From contig CAYFPS010000030.1 in assembly GCA_964345075.1 (NCBI GenBank), positions 1-29,452 of the forward strand: a stretch of 29,452 bases of DNA, written 5' to 3'. This stretch comes from CAYFPS01 sp964345075 (GTDB taxonomy: Bacteria > CAIWAD01). Under the pieces are notes generated by a model that worked only from the letters and a program-made list of their open reading frames with translations, was not told the origin of the DNA and did not search any database. Positions 7,790 to 14,884 of this stretch are shown piece after piece; the first letter of the stretch is position 1; the number at the start of each line of letters is the position of its first letter. A program made the translations under genes and the position numbers.

Positions 7790-9112
7790 TTACTGGAGGG
7801 TCCTGAAGCGGACGCCCTGGGCGATCAGGTCTGCTTCGGTATAGGGAAAATCCGGATCAATCTGCTGCCGCCGGAACTCCTGCAGGGCGACCAAGCGGGA
7901 ATATCCGAACTCAATGGTCGGCTCCAGCATGGTGCCCTCGCCGTAATCGTTCCAGCTGACGAGCTGGATTACCCGTGCCGGGCTGGCAGCTGCTCTCGAA
8001 AGCGTCAGCTCGAAGGTCTGGCCGCCTGCAGGATCCAGGTATCCATAGGACGCTCCCACCCCGGCCTCGTCATAGATGTCGTGAAAGGCGGCAAAGGCGC
8101 TGGCCACAGGAAAGCTGTGGTTGACAGACCCGGCATAGAAATTTGTGAGATAGCCGTCGAGGGTGGCCGGGGAAAGCACACCATCAACGCTGGCCCACAT
8201 GGGTGGCCAGGGAAAGGCGCCATGGGCCACGGGCGACAGCCGCGTGTCCAGCGTGATAAAACAGGGCTGGGTGGTGAAGGGTGAAAAGAGCGTTTGCCAA
8301 TCGGCGGCCTGCATGAAAAACTGGGGGCCAAAACAAAGCAGCAGCGGGCTGCCTTCAACCATATAGTAAGACGGGCTTGACATGTATGTATCACGCAGCG
8401 AGCTCATAACAGTCAGGCCATGGTCCAGCGCCTGTGAAGGCTGAAGGTGCCCGTTGTTCACCATGTGCATTACGGTCTGGTCTTCGTAGCAGATGACAAA
8501 ATCCATGCCCGCGGCCTCTATTTCCGCCTGAAGCAGGGCGGTGGCCTCGTTGATCAGACCATAGTCCCAGAAGGCCTCGATCCCGTACCAGTCGACAATC
8601 ACACCATCGATTCCAGCCAGGCGCATCTGCTCCACCTGAAAGGCCAGGATGGCTGGATCACGGCTGTCGTAGGGCCCGACCAGAGGATAGTAGTGGCTGG
8701 CGATTTCCCGGCGGCCAGTGGCATCCATGTTTTCCGGATTGAAGTGATTCATTGTCCAGTGCCAGCCCCAATAGCCGCTAAGGGCCGGGCTCTGATACCA
8801 GGGCATGTAGTGGACCAGGATCTTTTTCTGCGGCGCTTCCTCTTCAGCTGTCACACGAAAGAAGATGCTTGAAGGCAACTGGTACTGGAGAAGACCGAGA
8901 TGAAAGCTGGTGTCCGCGCTTGTGGCCACCAACAGCTCCGGAAAAGGATTATTGCCCTCGCCGTAAAGATGATAGCGGCCGGCGCCCTCAACGGCATTCC
9001 AGCTGAAATCCAGCAGCAGGCTGTCCCCCGTGACCTGCAGGGACAGCTCCAGCTGGGGCGCTTCAAGCGCGGCCAGACTTCCCGCTGTGATCAGAGCCAA
9101 AATCAGTCGCAT
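7790..9112 (-). CDS. Secreted GH99/GH71-like glycoside hydrolase with N-terminal Ig/FN3-like domain
   Basis: About 440 aa. Of two nearby ATGs the one at 9112 (MRLILALITAG) is preferred, because AGG lies 6 nt before it but directly abuts the ATG at 9118. A signal peptide is followed by an about 80-residue beta domain of fibronectin-III type. A catalytic TIM-barrel-like region then begins at ILVHYMPWYQSP. Family hallmarks are the HYMPWY start, the SHYYPLVGPYDSRD segment, GIDGVIVDWYG, and SWNDYGEGTMLEP near the end. This set is shared by GH99 endo-mannosidase-like and GH71-like proteins. The substrate cannot be read from the sequence, and no polysaccharide-utilisation partners (SusC/SusD) lie next to it. 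Confidence 0.75.
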   Translation of the reverse strand: MRLILALITAGSLAALEAPQLELSLQVTGDSLLLDFSWNAVEGAGRYHLYGEGNNPFPELLVATSADTSFHLGLLQYQLPSSIFFRVTAEEEAPQKKILVHYMPWYQSPALSGYWGWHWTMNHFNPENMDATGRREIASHYYPLVGPYDSRDPAILAFQVEQMRLAGIDGVIVDWYGIEAFWDYGLINEATALLQAEIEAAGMDFVICYEDQTVMHMVNNGHLQPSQALDHGLTVMSSLRDTYMSSPSYYMVEGSPLLLCFGPQFFMQAADWQTLFSPFTTQPCFITLDTRLSPVAHGAFPWPPMWASVDGVLSPATLDGYLTNFYAGSVNHSFPVASAFAAFHDIYDEAGVGASYGYLDPAGGQTFELTLSRAAASPARVIQLVSWNDYGEGTMLEPTIEFGYSRLVALQEFRRQQIDPDFPYTEADLIAQGVRFRTLQ

Positions 9113-9163
9113 ATCCATCCTGTCAAAACTGACAAGAAAGGAAAGGACATTCGCCTGATTGAA

Positions 9164-10342
9164 TCAAGCGTCTTCTGCTGACCCAGTCAGACTGCCTCGA
9201 ATGACCAGATAGCCCAGCAGACCGGACAGCAGAGATCCGACAATGATACCCAGCCGCTCATCAAAGAGCAGGTTGACGCCGGTTTCCTCAAAGGCCAGGC
9301 TGCCCACAAAAAGGCTCATGGTAAAACCAATACCACACAAAACCGCTGTCCCGTAAAGGCTTTTCATGTTCATGCCGCTGGGAAGCGAGGCCAGTCCCAG
9401 TTTTATGGCCAGCCAGCACAGGACGAAAATACCAAGCTGCTTGCCCACAAAAAGGCCGGCAGCAATCCCCACAGGCACAGGGTGAAGCATCTGCTCCAGG
9501 CCTACACCTTTCAGGCTGAGTCCGGCATTGGCAAAAGCAAAAATGGGCAAAACGCCAAAGGCGACGGCTGCATGAAGATCATGCTCGAGTACCTTCAGCG
9601 GACTGTGGCTGCTGTTGGCCTTGTCCTTCAAGGGAATGAAAAAGGCAAGAAGCACGCCCGCCAGCGTGGCGTGTACGCCGCTTTTCAACATGGCCGCCCA
9701 CATGATCACACCAATCAACAGATAAGGGCTGCGCTGAACCACGCCCCGCTTGTTGAGAATCCACAGGATGGGCAGGCAGGCCAGCGAAACAGCCAGGGCC
9801 GTCAGCGACAACTTTGAAGTGTAGAAGAGGGCGATGATCACGATTGCGCCAACATCATCGAAAATGGCCAGCGAGGTCAGGAAGACCTTCAGCGCAATGG
9901 GAACTCTGCTACCCAGAAGGCCCAGAACACCCAGAGCAAAGGCAATGTCGGTAGCGGCAGGAATCGCCCACCCCTTCATGGCCACAGCATCGCCTTTGGT
10001 GAAGGCCAGATAAATCAGGGCGGGCAGAAGCATGCCGCCGACGGCACCAATACCTGGAAGCAGCACATTTCGCGGATCAGCAAGTTCGCCCTCCAGAAGC
10101 TCCCGCTTCAGCTCAAGGCCAACCAGAAAGAAGAAAACAGCCATCAGGCCATCATTGATCCAGAGCAGCAAAGGCTTGGCGATCTCAAAGGAGCCGATCC
10201 GCAGGTGAACGGGCAACTCGAGGAGCTGCCCATATAGCCCTTCAAGGCCCGAATTGGCAATGACAATGGCCGCCAGCGCACTGAACATCAAAAGCAGGCC
10301 GCCGGCGCTTTCCTGCTTGAAGAAGTCACGAATGAACGACAA
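9164..10342 (-). CDS. nhaA: Na+/H+ antiporter NhaA
   Basis: A 392-aa inner-membrane antiporter that expels Na+ (or Li+) in exchange for protons and supports pH and sodium homeostasis. Key residues are in place: D132 in TDIAFALG and the D162-D163 pair in LAIFDDVGAI, matching D133, D163 and D164 of the E. coli protein. LLWINDGLMAVFFFLVGLE and the C-terminal GIGFTMSLF motif are also typical. The only start that gives the family's normal N-terminus is a TTG at 10342, preceded by a G-rich run with short spacing. The gene appears complete. It probably stands alone or is co-read with the gene ending at 10384. Confidence 0.95.
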   Translation of the reverse strand: MSFIRDFFKQESAGGLLLMFSALAAIVIANSGLEGLYGQLLELPVHLRIGSFEIAKPLLLWINDGLMAVFFFLVGLELKRELLEGELADPRNVLLPGIGAVGGMLLPALIYLAFTKGDAVAMKGWAIPAATDIAFALGVLGLLGSRVPIALKVFLTSLAIFDDVGAIVIIALFYTSKLSLTALAVSLACLPILWILNKRGVVQRSPYLLIGVIMWAAMLKSGVHATLAGVLLAFFIPLKDKANSSHSPLKVLEHDLHAAVAFGVLPIFAFANAGLSLKGVGLEQMLHPVPVGIAAGLFVGKQLGIFVLCWLAIKLGLASLPSGMNMKSLYGTAVLCGIGFTMSLFVGSLAFEETGVNLLFDERLGIIVGSLLSGLLGYLVIRGSLTGSAEDA

Positions 10343-10383
10343 GGCTCCCCCCTTGAATCACGTTTCCGACAGCGAGAAGGCTC

Positions 10384-10834
10384 TCAGCTTGCGCAGCTTT
10401 CTTTCAGCTGATTCAGGTCTGCCTCGAGCATGGCGCGACTTTCCGCTTCAGACACCTGGGCTGTCAGGGCGAAGGCAAGCTCCAGTTGCGCCTGACAGGC
10501 TTGCCGATCTCCAGCCACAAGTTCAGCGCGGGCCATTGCCTCGTGACCATANNNNNNNNNNCAGCGCGCCCGCTTCCCCGTCTTTCAGGCAGCACGTGGC
10601 AAAGAAGCGTGCCGGCTCTGCCATTCCGGCAAGTGCGTAAACTCGCGACAACTGCCAATGGCCGATGGAAAGCTCGCGCGGGCCATGATCTTCGCGCTGC
10701 GTCCAGTGCCACAGGCTGGCCGAAGCCAGGAGCAGCATGCGCTCGGTCTCTTCGGGCTGGCGGTCGGGCTTGTCGATCTCGTCCCAGCAGGCATTGAAAC
10801 AAGCCGCCGAGAAATGCATGTGTGCGTCTTGCAC
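10384..10834 (-). CDS. Conserved helical protein of unknown function, interrupted by a scaffold gap
   Basis: Two halves of one gene lie on either side of the N-run. The first half starts at a GTG (10834, AAGGA at 7 nt) and contains MHFSAACFNACWDEID, LLASASLWHWTQRED and SIGHWQLSRVYALAGMAEPARFF, a pattern I know from a family of small uncharacterised helical, TPR-like proteins. After the gap the sequence continues in another frame as YGHEAMARAELVAGDRQA and ends at a TGA (10384-10386). The 10-nt placeholder is not a multiple of three, so the apparent frame break comes from the gap, and the true missing length must be a multiple of three. Relatives have a few residues (an FxLG-type segment) at this point, which suggests a short gap. 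Confidence 0.7.
10552..10561. other. Assembly gap (10 Ns)
   Basis: A run of exactly ten N characters splits a coding region. It is a scaffolding placeholder of arbitrary length, so coordinates to its right are relative. Confidence 0.99.
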
Positions 10835-10889
10835 GGTGCTTTCCTTTCACTTGATTGCATTCAATGTGGCAATCAACATGAAAAGAGCA

Positions 10890-11423
10890 TCAAGCATGAC
10901 GACTGTTGAAGGAATCTACCAGCAGAACAAAGGCATCGAAATCCTCAACCGAATCCAGCCGGCCAGCCACAAGCAGGCGATCGATTTCAGCGAGCTCATC
11001 CTGGTTTTCCTCGTATTCCAGTTCACCCGCCTCATCCACCAGGTCCCGGCGCAGGAAAGCGAGCAGTTCCGGCAGGACCTGTCCGAGCTCCCCGGCAACC
11101 TCATGATGGATGGACACGCCAGGAGTCTCCAGGCCTGCATCAAAAAGCGGATCGACAAAGCCCGAGTCGAGCATGGCCAGCTGGCTGCCGATGCGGTCAA
11201 GGGCTTCGCGGGCATGGAGATCGCCTGGAATCTCTCCAAAAAAGGAAACAACAATCTCGTGTTGATCCAGCAGGGCGGACTTCTTGTCGGGGTAAAAAAG
11301 AATCAGGGTCATGCCCCCACCACCACCGTGCCCGCCCGTGAACAGGTTCGAGCTGACTAGCAGAAAGGCACGGTTGAAATCTTCGCGGCAGTCCCGGGCA
11401 TCACATTGAAAACGAGCGCTCAT
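10890..11423 (-). CDS. Hypothetical acidic cytoplasmic protein
   Basis: 177 aa with an ATG at 11423 and a strong ribosome binding site (AAGGAG, 7 nt). No signal peptide or membrane segment is visible. The N-terminal half carries a glycine run (GGHGGGGG) before a hydrophobic MTLILFYPDKKSALL strand. The C-terminal half is helical and strongly acidic (LEYEENQDELAEIDRLL). I recognise no family or catalytic motif. It is followed 55 nt later by the gap-interrupted gene, with which it may form an operon. Confidence 0.65.
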   Translation of the reverse strand: MSARFQCDARDCREDFNRAFLLVSSNLFTGGHGGGGGMTLILFYPDKKSALLDQHEIVVSFFGEIPGDLHAREALDRIGSQLAMLDSGFVDPLFDAGLETPGVSIHHEVAGELGQVLPELLAFLRRDLVDEAGELEYEENQDELAEIDRLLVAGRLDSVEDFDAFVLLVDSFNSRHA

Positions 11424-11475
11424 GGCTGATCTCCTTGGTAACGAACAACAGCCGCAAGTCTACGCGGGGGGTGGG

Positions 11476-11508
11476 ACAAAAAGAAAAGGCCCCGACTCAA
11501 GCGGGGCC
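11476..11508 (-). terminator. Rho-independent terminator after TM2-domain gene
   Basis: Minus-strand hairpin GGCCCCG / CGGGGCC (11508-11502 with 11494-11488, 7-nt loop) followed by a T-rich tract (11487-11478). It is 19 nt downstream of the TM2 gene stop. The stem is identical to that of the terminator at 5381-5400. Confidence 0.85.
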
Positions 11509-11527
11509 TTGTTTCCGCAAAAAGAGA

Positions 11528-11887
11528 TCAGGCGTGGCCATACTTGTTGGCAAAGGCCTCGTCGGACATGGTCAGTAGAACGATGAATTCAATGAAGGCG
11601 ACAATTGCCGGAATGATCGTCCAGAAGAAGAGAAGGTAAAGGATTCCCATACCGGTCTGGCCCAGATAAAACTTGTGAGCGCCGAATCCACCCAGAAAAA
11701 AGGCAAAGAGGGCTGCCGCAAGTCGTGAACGACCATTAGGCGCAACCGCCCCCAGCGAAACAGGTGACGGCATCTGGCGAACACCGCAATGAGGGCAAAG
11801 CTCGGCACGCTCATTGATGACCTGTCCACAGTCTTTGCAGAACTTTTCGCCGGGACCCCTGGTCGCTTGTGTTTCAGTACTTGACAT
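11528..11887 (-). CDS. Zinc-ribbon plus TM2-domain membrane protein
   Basis: 119 aa from the ATG at 11887, which has GGAG at 6 nt. The upstream in-frame ATGs lack this. Residues from about 14 contain a zinc-ribbon of form CxxC-X10-CxxC (CKDCG and CPHCG). After a short linker comes a TM2 domain: AALFAFFLGGFGAHKFYLGQ, the turn GMGILYLLF, then a second hydrophobic segment, that is, two membrane helices joined by the conserved FYLG turn. Such proteins are common and mostly of unknown function. It is a single-gene unit with its own terminator. Confidence 0.85.
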   Translation of the reverse strand: MSSTETQATRGPGEKFCKDCGQVINERAELCPHCGVRQMPSPVSLGAVAPNGRSRLAAALFAFFLGGFGAHKFYLGQTGMGILYLLFFWTIIPAIVAFIEFIVLLTMSDEAFANKYGHA

Positions 11888-11946
11888 GTGCGTCTCCATG
11901 GCTACCTGAACAAACTCCAACTCGAGGAGAATTTAACGATCCCTCC

Positions 11947-13023
11947 TCAGTGGGAGGGCTTGAAAAGTGCTCCGCTGAAAACTCCCCGCAGCGTCTTCAG
12001 GAAAACCACAAGCCAGACGGCCAACAGGAAAACCAGCGTCAGCAGGTAGATTGTGTGCACGGCGGCAAAGCCGGTTACTTTCCAGGCGACGCCCGTGGCC
12101 ACAACGAGCGCGCCTGTGGGAAAGGTGAAGGCCCACCAGGAAAGCGCGTAGGGCAGGGTGATCTTCCTGATGTAATAGGCCACGACGATCAGGGCCATCA
12201 CAAACCACCAGAGCGACAAGCCCCAGTTCATCAGGATGCCCAGCCGGGCAAATGTTGCAACAACGGTAAAGTCCAGCCCTTGTATCACGCCTGCTTTTAC
12301 CAGGTGCATCAGCTTGAAGAGGATCACAGCGAGGATGGCCGTCGGGGCAATGCCAATAAAAAAGGTGGCAGCAAAGCGGTTCATTGGAAGTTCGTGATAC
12401 ACATAACGGTGATACACGGCCGCACCCACAAAAAGAAAGAGAAAGAAGCCAACACCCAGGCTGACCATGGAAAGCAGAAAGGCGGACTCGGCGTTGGCAG
12501 GCAACACGTGGGCCAACTCAAGACCGGCAACGGGAATCACCAGTTTGGATACCGGCGGAATGAACCAGCCAAAGGTCGCGTGACCCAGATTGATCTCCCG
12601 GTGGCGAAAGATGTGGATCAGAATGACAAAGCCGAAGAAGTAAATCCCCGCCGACCCCGCCAACCAAAGGACCCAGGCAAGCTTCCGTGATACATCAACA
12701 TCGAAGAACATGTCAGGATATTTGAGCAGGTCCAGGGAAAAGAGCACGAGTGAGATCGGCATGGTCGGGTAAAAGTTCGAGGCAATGGGGTGATTCAGGT
12801 CGCGACGGATCTCCCCGGGAAACCAGAAGAACTTGAACAACCAGGGTCCAAGCGCCAGCAGGAACATGGCGGCAGCCAGCAGAATGAAAAAACCGGCAAG
12901 TGGCCTGACAGCTCCGTGATTCAAAAAGGAAAGGGCCAGCGGCACTACCGCCGTGCCCATGATCGCGGCAAACCAGGCCGGACTGAAGGCTTGTGTTACA
13001 GCGGCAAATCGACTCTGACTCAA
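11947..13023 (-). CDS. TDT/SLAC1-family membrane transporter (TehA-like)
   Basis: About 358 aa with roughly ten hydrophobic helices, starting in the typical way (FSPAWFAAIMGTAVVPLAL). The conserved HPIASNFYPTMPI segment matches the TehA/SLAC1 (tellurite-resistance/dicarboxylate transporter) family, whose members are anion channels or exporters. The substrate is unknown. A longer frame reaches an ATG at 13116 but adds a basic, non-conserved stretch. A TTG at 13023 has AGGAG at 7 nt spacing (13035-13031) and gives a normal family N-terminus, so I chose it. That ribosome binding site overlaps a hairpin at 13033-13050. Confidence 0.8.
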   Translation of the reverse strand: MSQSRFAAVTQAFSPAWFAAIMGTAVVPLALSFLNHGAVRPLAGFFILLAAAMFLLALGPWLFKFFWFPGEIRRDLNHPIASNFYPTMPISLVLFSLDLLKYPDMFFDVDVSRKLAWVLWLAGSAGIYFFGFVILIHIFRHREINLGHATFGWFIPPVSKLVIPVAGLELAHVLPANAESAFLLSMVSLGVGFFLFLFVGAAVYHRYVYHELPMNRFAATFFIGIAPTAILAVILFKLMHLVKAGVIQGLDFTVVATFARLGILMNWGLSLWWFVMALIVVAYYIRKITLPYALSWWAFTFPTGALVVATGVAWKVTGFAAVHTIYLLTLVFLLAVWLVVFLKTLRGVFSGALFKPSH

Positions 13024-13032
13024 AGGCGTGCT

Positions 13033-13050
13033 CCTCGCAAAAAAGCGAGG
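13033..13050 (-). promoter_or_regulatory. Hairpin overlapping the transporter's ribosome binding site
   Basis: On the minus strand CCTCGC - TTTTTT - GCGAGG forms a 6-bp stem whose 3' arm shares three bases with the AGGAG site (13031-13035) of the TTG start at 13023. Folding would partly hide the site. Regulation by this structure is inference. Confidence 0.4.
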
Positions 13051-13120
13051 CGGGGGGAAGCACCTGGCCTGCTTCACCCAGCCTCGTTCAATGTAATGAG
13101 CCCGGACCCGTGTCACACGG

Positions 13121-14215
13121 TTAGTGGACGAAGAGCTCCTTCACGCGGTGACGGTCTTCCGAGTCGTCATCCACAAAGCGGATTTCCTTTGCGGCAAAAT
13201 CAATCTTGCCCAGATCGATCTTGCGCAACTCCCGGTTGAACATGGTGTGGTAGTAGTAGCTGCGACCGGATAGATCCGCGACTGTCGTGATCTGGGTTGC
13301 GCTCTCGATATCCTGTGGAAGCTTCTCGCGGGACGCTACGGTTCCAAGGGGAATATTGAAGCTGTCCAGGATGCGAAAGCTCTCAAAGATGGCGTCCTGT
13401 GTATCACGGAGCGGCCGACAGCTGGCAGTAAAGGCGGCGGCGCGAATAAAACGCGAGGGAGGTGTGAAGTCGCCAGGCAGGCCAACCATTCCGGAGCCGG
13501 CTCCAAGCGGACTCAACTCAAGCTGGTCCAGCACCAGGGGCTGGCTGGCTTCTGGCGAAAGCCCGATGTAATTACGCAGGTTGATCAGGTGCCAGTCGTA
13601 AGTGGGGGCATTCGTGATCACGCCCATGAAGGCGTCATAGATTTCAATGTATCCGCCATCGACAATCTCCAGCACGATGCTGGCGCCGGTCGGGTCGGAA
13701 ATCTTCCAGTGAAAGGGCAGGGGCGCGCCGCCGAATCGCTCGTCTTCCACATGGACGACACGCACGCGGCTCAAGTTATCGCGAACCTCATCCACACTGC
13801 GAAAGCTGGAGAGCATCCACTGCATGAAGTCCCCGACGGAAAGCGAAATCTCGCCGTAGGCCGGATCGTAATGGGCGTACTCGGCAAAGCCCGGCAGGTA
13901 ATACATGCCCACGTAAAGGCCTGACTCATTCAGGCCATCGGGCCCGTAGTTCTGGCCGTATGCCGTCATGCTTACAAAACCGTATTCGCCGGTCCATGCC
14001 ATGCCCTTTTCGCCTTCGGGTACCTGGGAACTGTAGGACCAGTCCCGGGGGAAGACGGCAAGGCGATAATGACTGGCATCGCTCAAAGCCCATTCGACTG
14101 TGCGGCCGACAACCACATCACCCTCAACGGTTGAAAGCGAAATGCCCGTACAGGCCGGCAGGCTGGCAGCAGATAGCAGCAAGGCTGCCCATGCGGGTAC
14201 AACGATCTGTTTCAT
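13121..14215 (-). CDS. Exported choloylglycine hydrolase/penicillin acylase-family Ntn-hydrolase
   Basis: 364 aa, with an ATG at 14215 preceded by AAAGGA. The signal sequence ends right before C22 (SLPA|CTGISL). In this family that Cys becomes the N-terminal nucleophile after cleavage, so export and activation may be one event. Conserved features are the GRTVEW segment, NYGPDGLNESGL and VITNAPTYDWHLINLRNY, the last holding the Asn/Arg part of the catalytic set. Family members hydrolyse linear amides such as conjugated bile salts, penicillin V and N-acyl-homoserine lactones. The substrate cannot be told from sequence. The C22 context could also be read as a lipobox (LPAC), but the family motif argues against a lipid anchor. 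Confidence 0.85.
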   Translation of the reverse strand: MKQIVVPAWAALLLSAASLPACTGISLSTVEGDVVVGRTVEWALSDASHYRLAVFPRDWSYSSQVPEGEKGMAWTGEYGFVSMTAYGQNYGPDGLNESGLYVGMYYLPGFAEYAHYDPAYGEISLSVGDFMQWMLSSFRSVDEVRDNLSRVRVVHVEDERFGGAPLPFHWKISDPTGASIVLEIVDGGYIEIYDAFMGVITNAPTYDWHLINLRNYIGLSPEASQPLVLDQLELSPLGAGSGMVGLPGDFTPPSRFIRAAAFTASCRPLRDTQDAIFESFRILDSFNIPLGTVASREKLPQDIESATQITTVADLSGRSYYYHTMFNRELRKIDLGKIDFAAKEIRFVDDDSEDRHRVKELFVH

Positions 14216-14330
14216 GGATTCCTTTCATCCTGACCATTCTTTTGGCCAGTGTTTTCTCCCGGTAAATGAGCTGGCCTCCCTCAGGCGAAGCCATTCACAA
14301 TTTCGTTTGGACCTCGCCGAAAACCAATAG

Positions 14331-14813
14331 CTACTGCTGATTTCCTGCCGCGCCCAACCAGTCCGGAGTGGGGCGCCTTGTCCAGCGGGCAAAACCAAGC
14401 TTTTCACCGGCGTAGAACTTTCGATAGGCCCTGACGGCATCACCCGGCACCTTGTACTCGGCGGGCATGGCCTGCGCGAACTCCGTCAAGCCCACTCCCG
14501 GGAAGGTACGTCCTTCGATCTGCTGAAGCACCGCCATCGATTTGTGATCCACTTCCTTTTGAAAGCGGAATCGATATTCGGCGTTGAGCGCATGGGTCAG
14601 CTCCACCAGCCAGAGGAAGTTGTCATGGGACTCCTCCACCCACAGGACACATGGATGTTTGATATGTGTCGACTTGTAAGGCGTGACCATGCCCCTTTTG
14701 TTCAAGGCCGTGCACAAGAGCTGCACGCTTTCCAGAATCATCTTGATCACGTGCTGATCACAGTGATAGCGGGCGCAGGTAGCGATGTCTTTATCGAGAA
14801 TGAAAATGTTCCT
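14331..14813 (-). CDS. Small phage-like conserved protein lacking a standard start codon
   Basis: About 160 aa. The protein opens as NIFILDKD, then HCDQHVIKMILESVQLL, YKSTHIKHPCVLWVEES and NFLWLVELTHALNAEYRFRF. I have seen this pattern in uncharacterised cyanophage and bacterial proteins that begin MNIFV.D, and I do not know its function. Here the codon where that Met would be is AGG (14813-14811), and no ATG, GTG or TTG lies in frame between it and the terminator just upstream. An ATT at 14801 has AGGA at 8 nt and is the only alternative I can propose. The frame itself is intact to a TAG at 14331. Either a rare start, a sequencing or assembly error, or a decaying gene. Confidence 0.6.
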   Translation of the reverse strand, partial: RNIFILDKDIATCARYHCDQHVIKMILESVQLLCTALNKRGMVTPYKSTHIKHPCVLWVEESHDNFLWLVELTHALNAEYRFRFQKEVDHKSMAVLQQIEGRTFPGVGLTEFAQAMPAEYKVPGDAVRAYRKFYAGEKLGFARWTRRPTPDWLGAAGNQQ

Positions 14814-14820
14814 GCACTGA

Positions 14821-14853
14821 AGAAAAGAAAAACGCCCCGTGATTGGCGGGGCG
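14821..14853 (-). terminator. Rho-independent terminator of the cytochrome operon
   Basis: Minus-strand hairpin CGCCCCG (14853-14847) / CGGGGCG (14839-14833) with a 7-nt loop, followed by a T-rich run (14832-14822). It is 31 nt downstream of the stop of the 12-heme cytochrome and marks the 3' end of the large leftward operon. Confidence 0.9.
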
Positions 14854-14884
14854 CATGTGTCAGGGCGACTTCCGTCCTGATAAA

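Noticed and set aside
7229..8284. 351-codon plus-strand open frame spanning the barrel and GH99-like genes
   Set aside because: Crosses two well-supported minus-strand genes and their intergenic gap; the translation is low-complexity and shows no family features.
11869..12690. 273-codon plus-strand frame opposite the TDT-family transporter
   Set aside because: Gln/Lys/Gly-rich translation typical of the reverse of membrane-helix codons.
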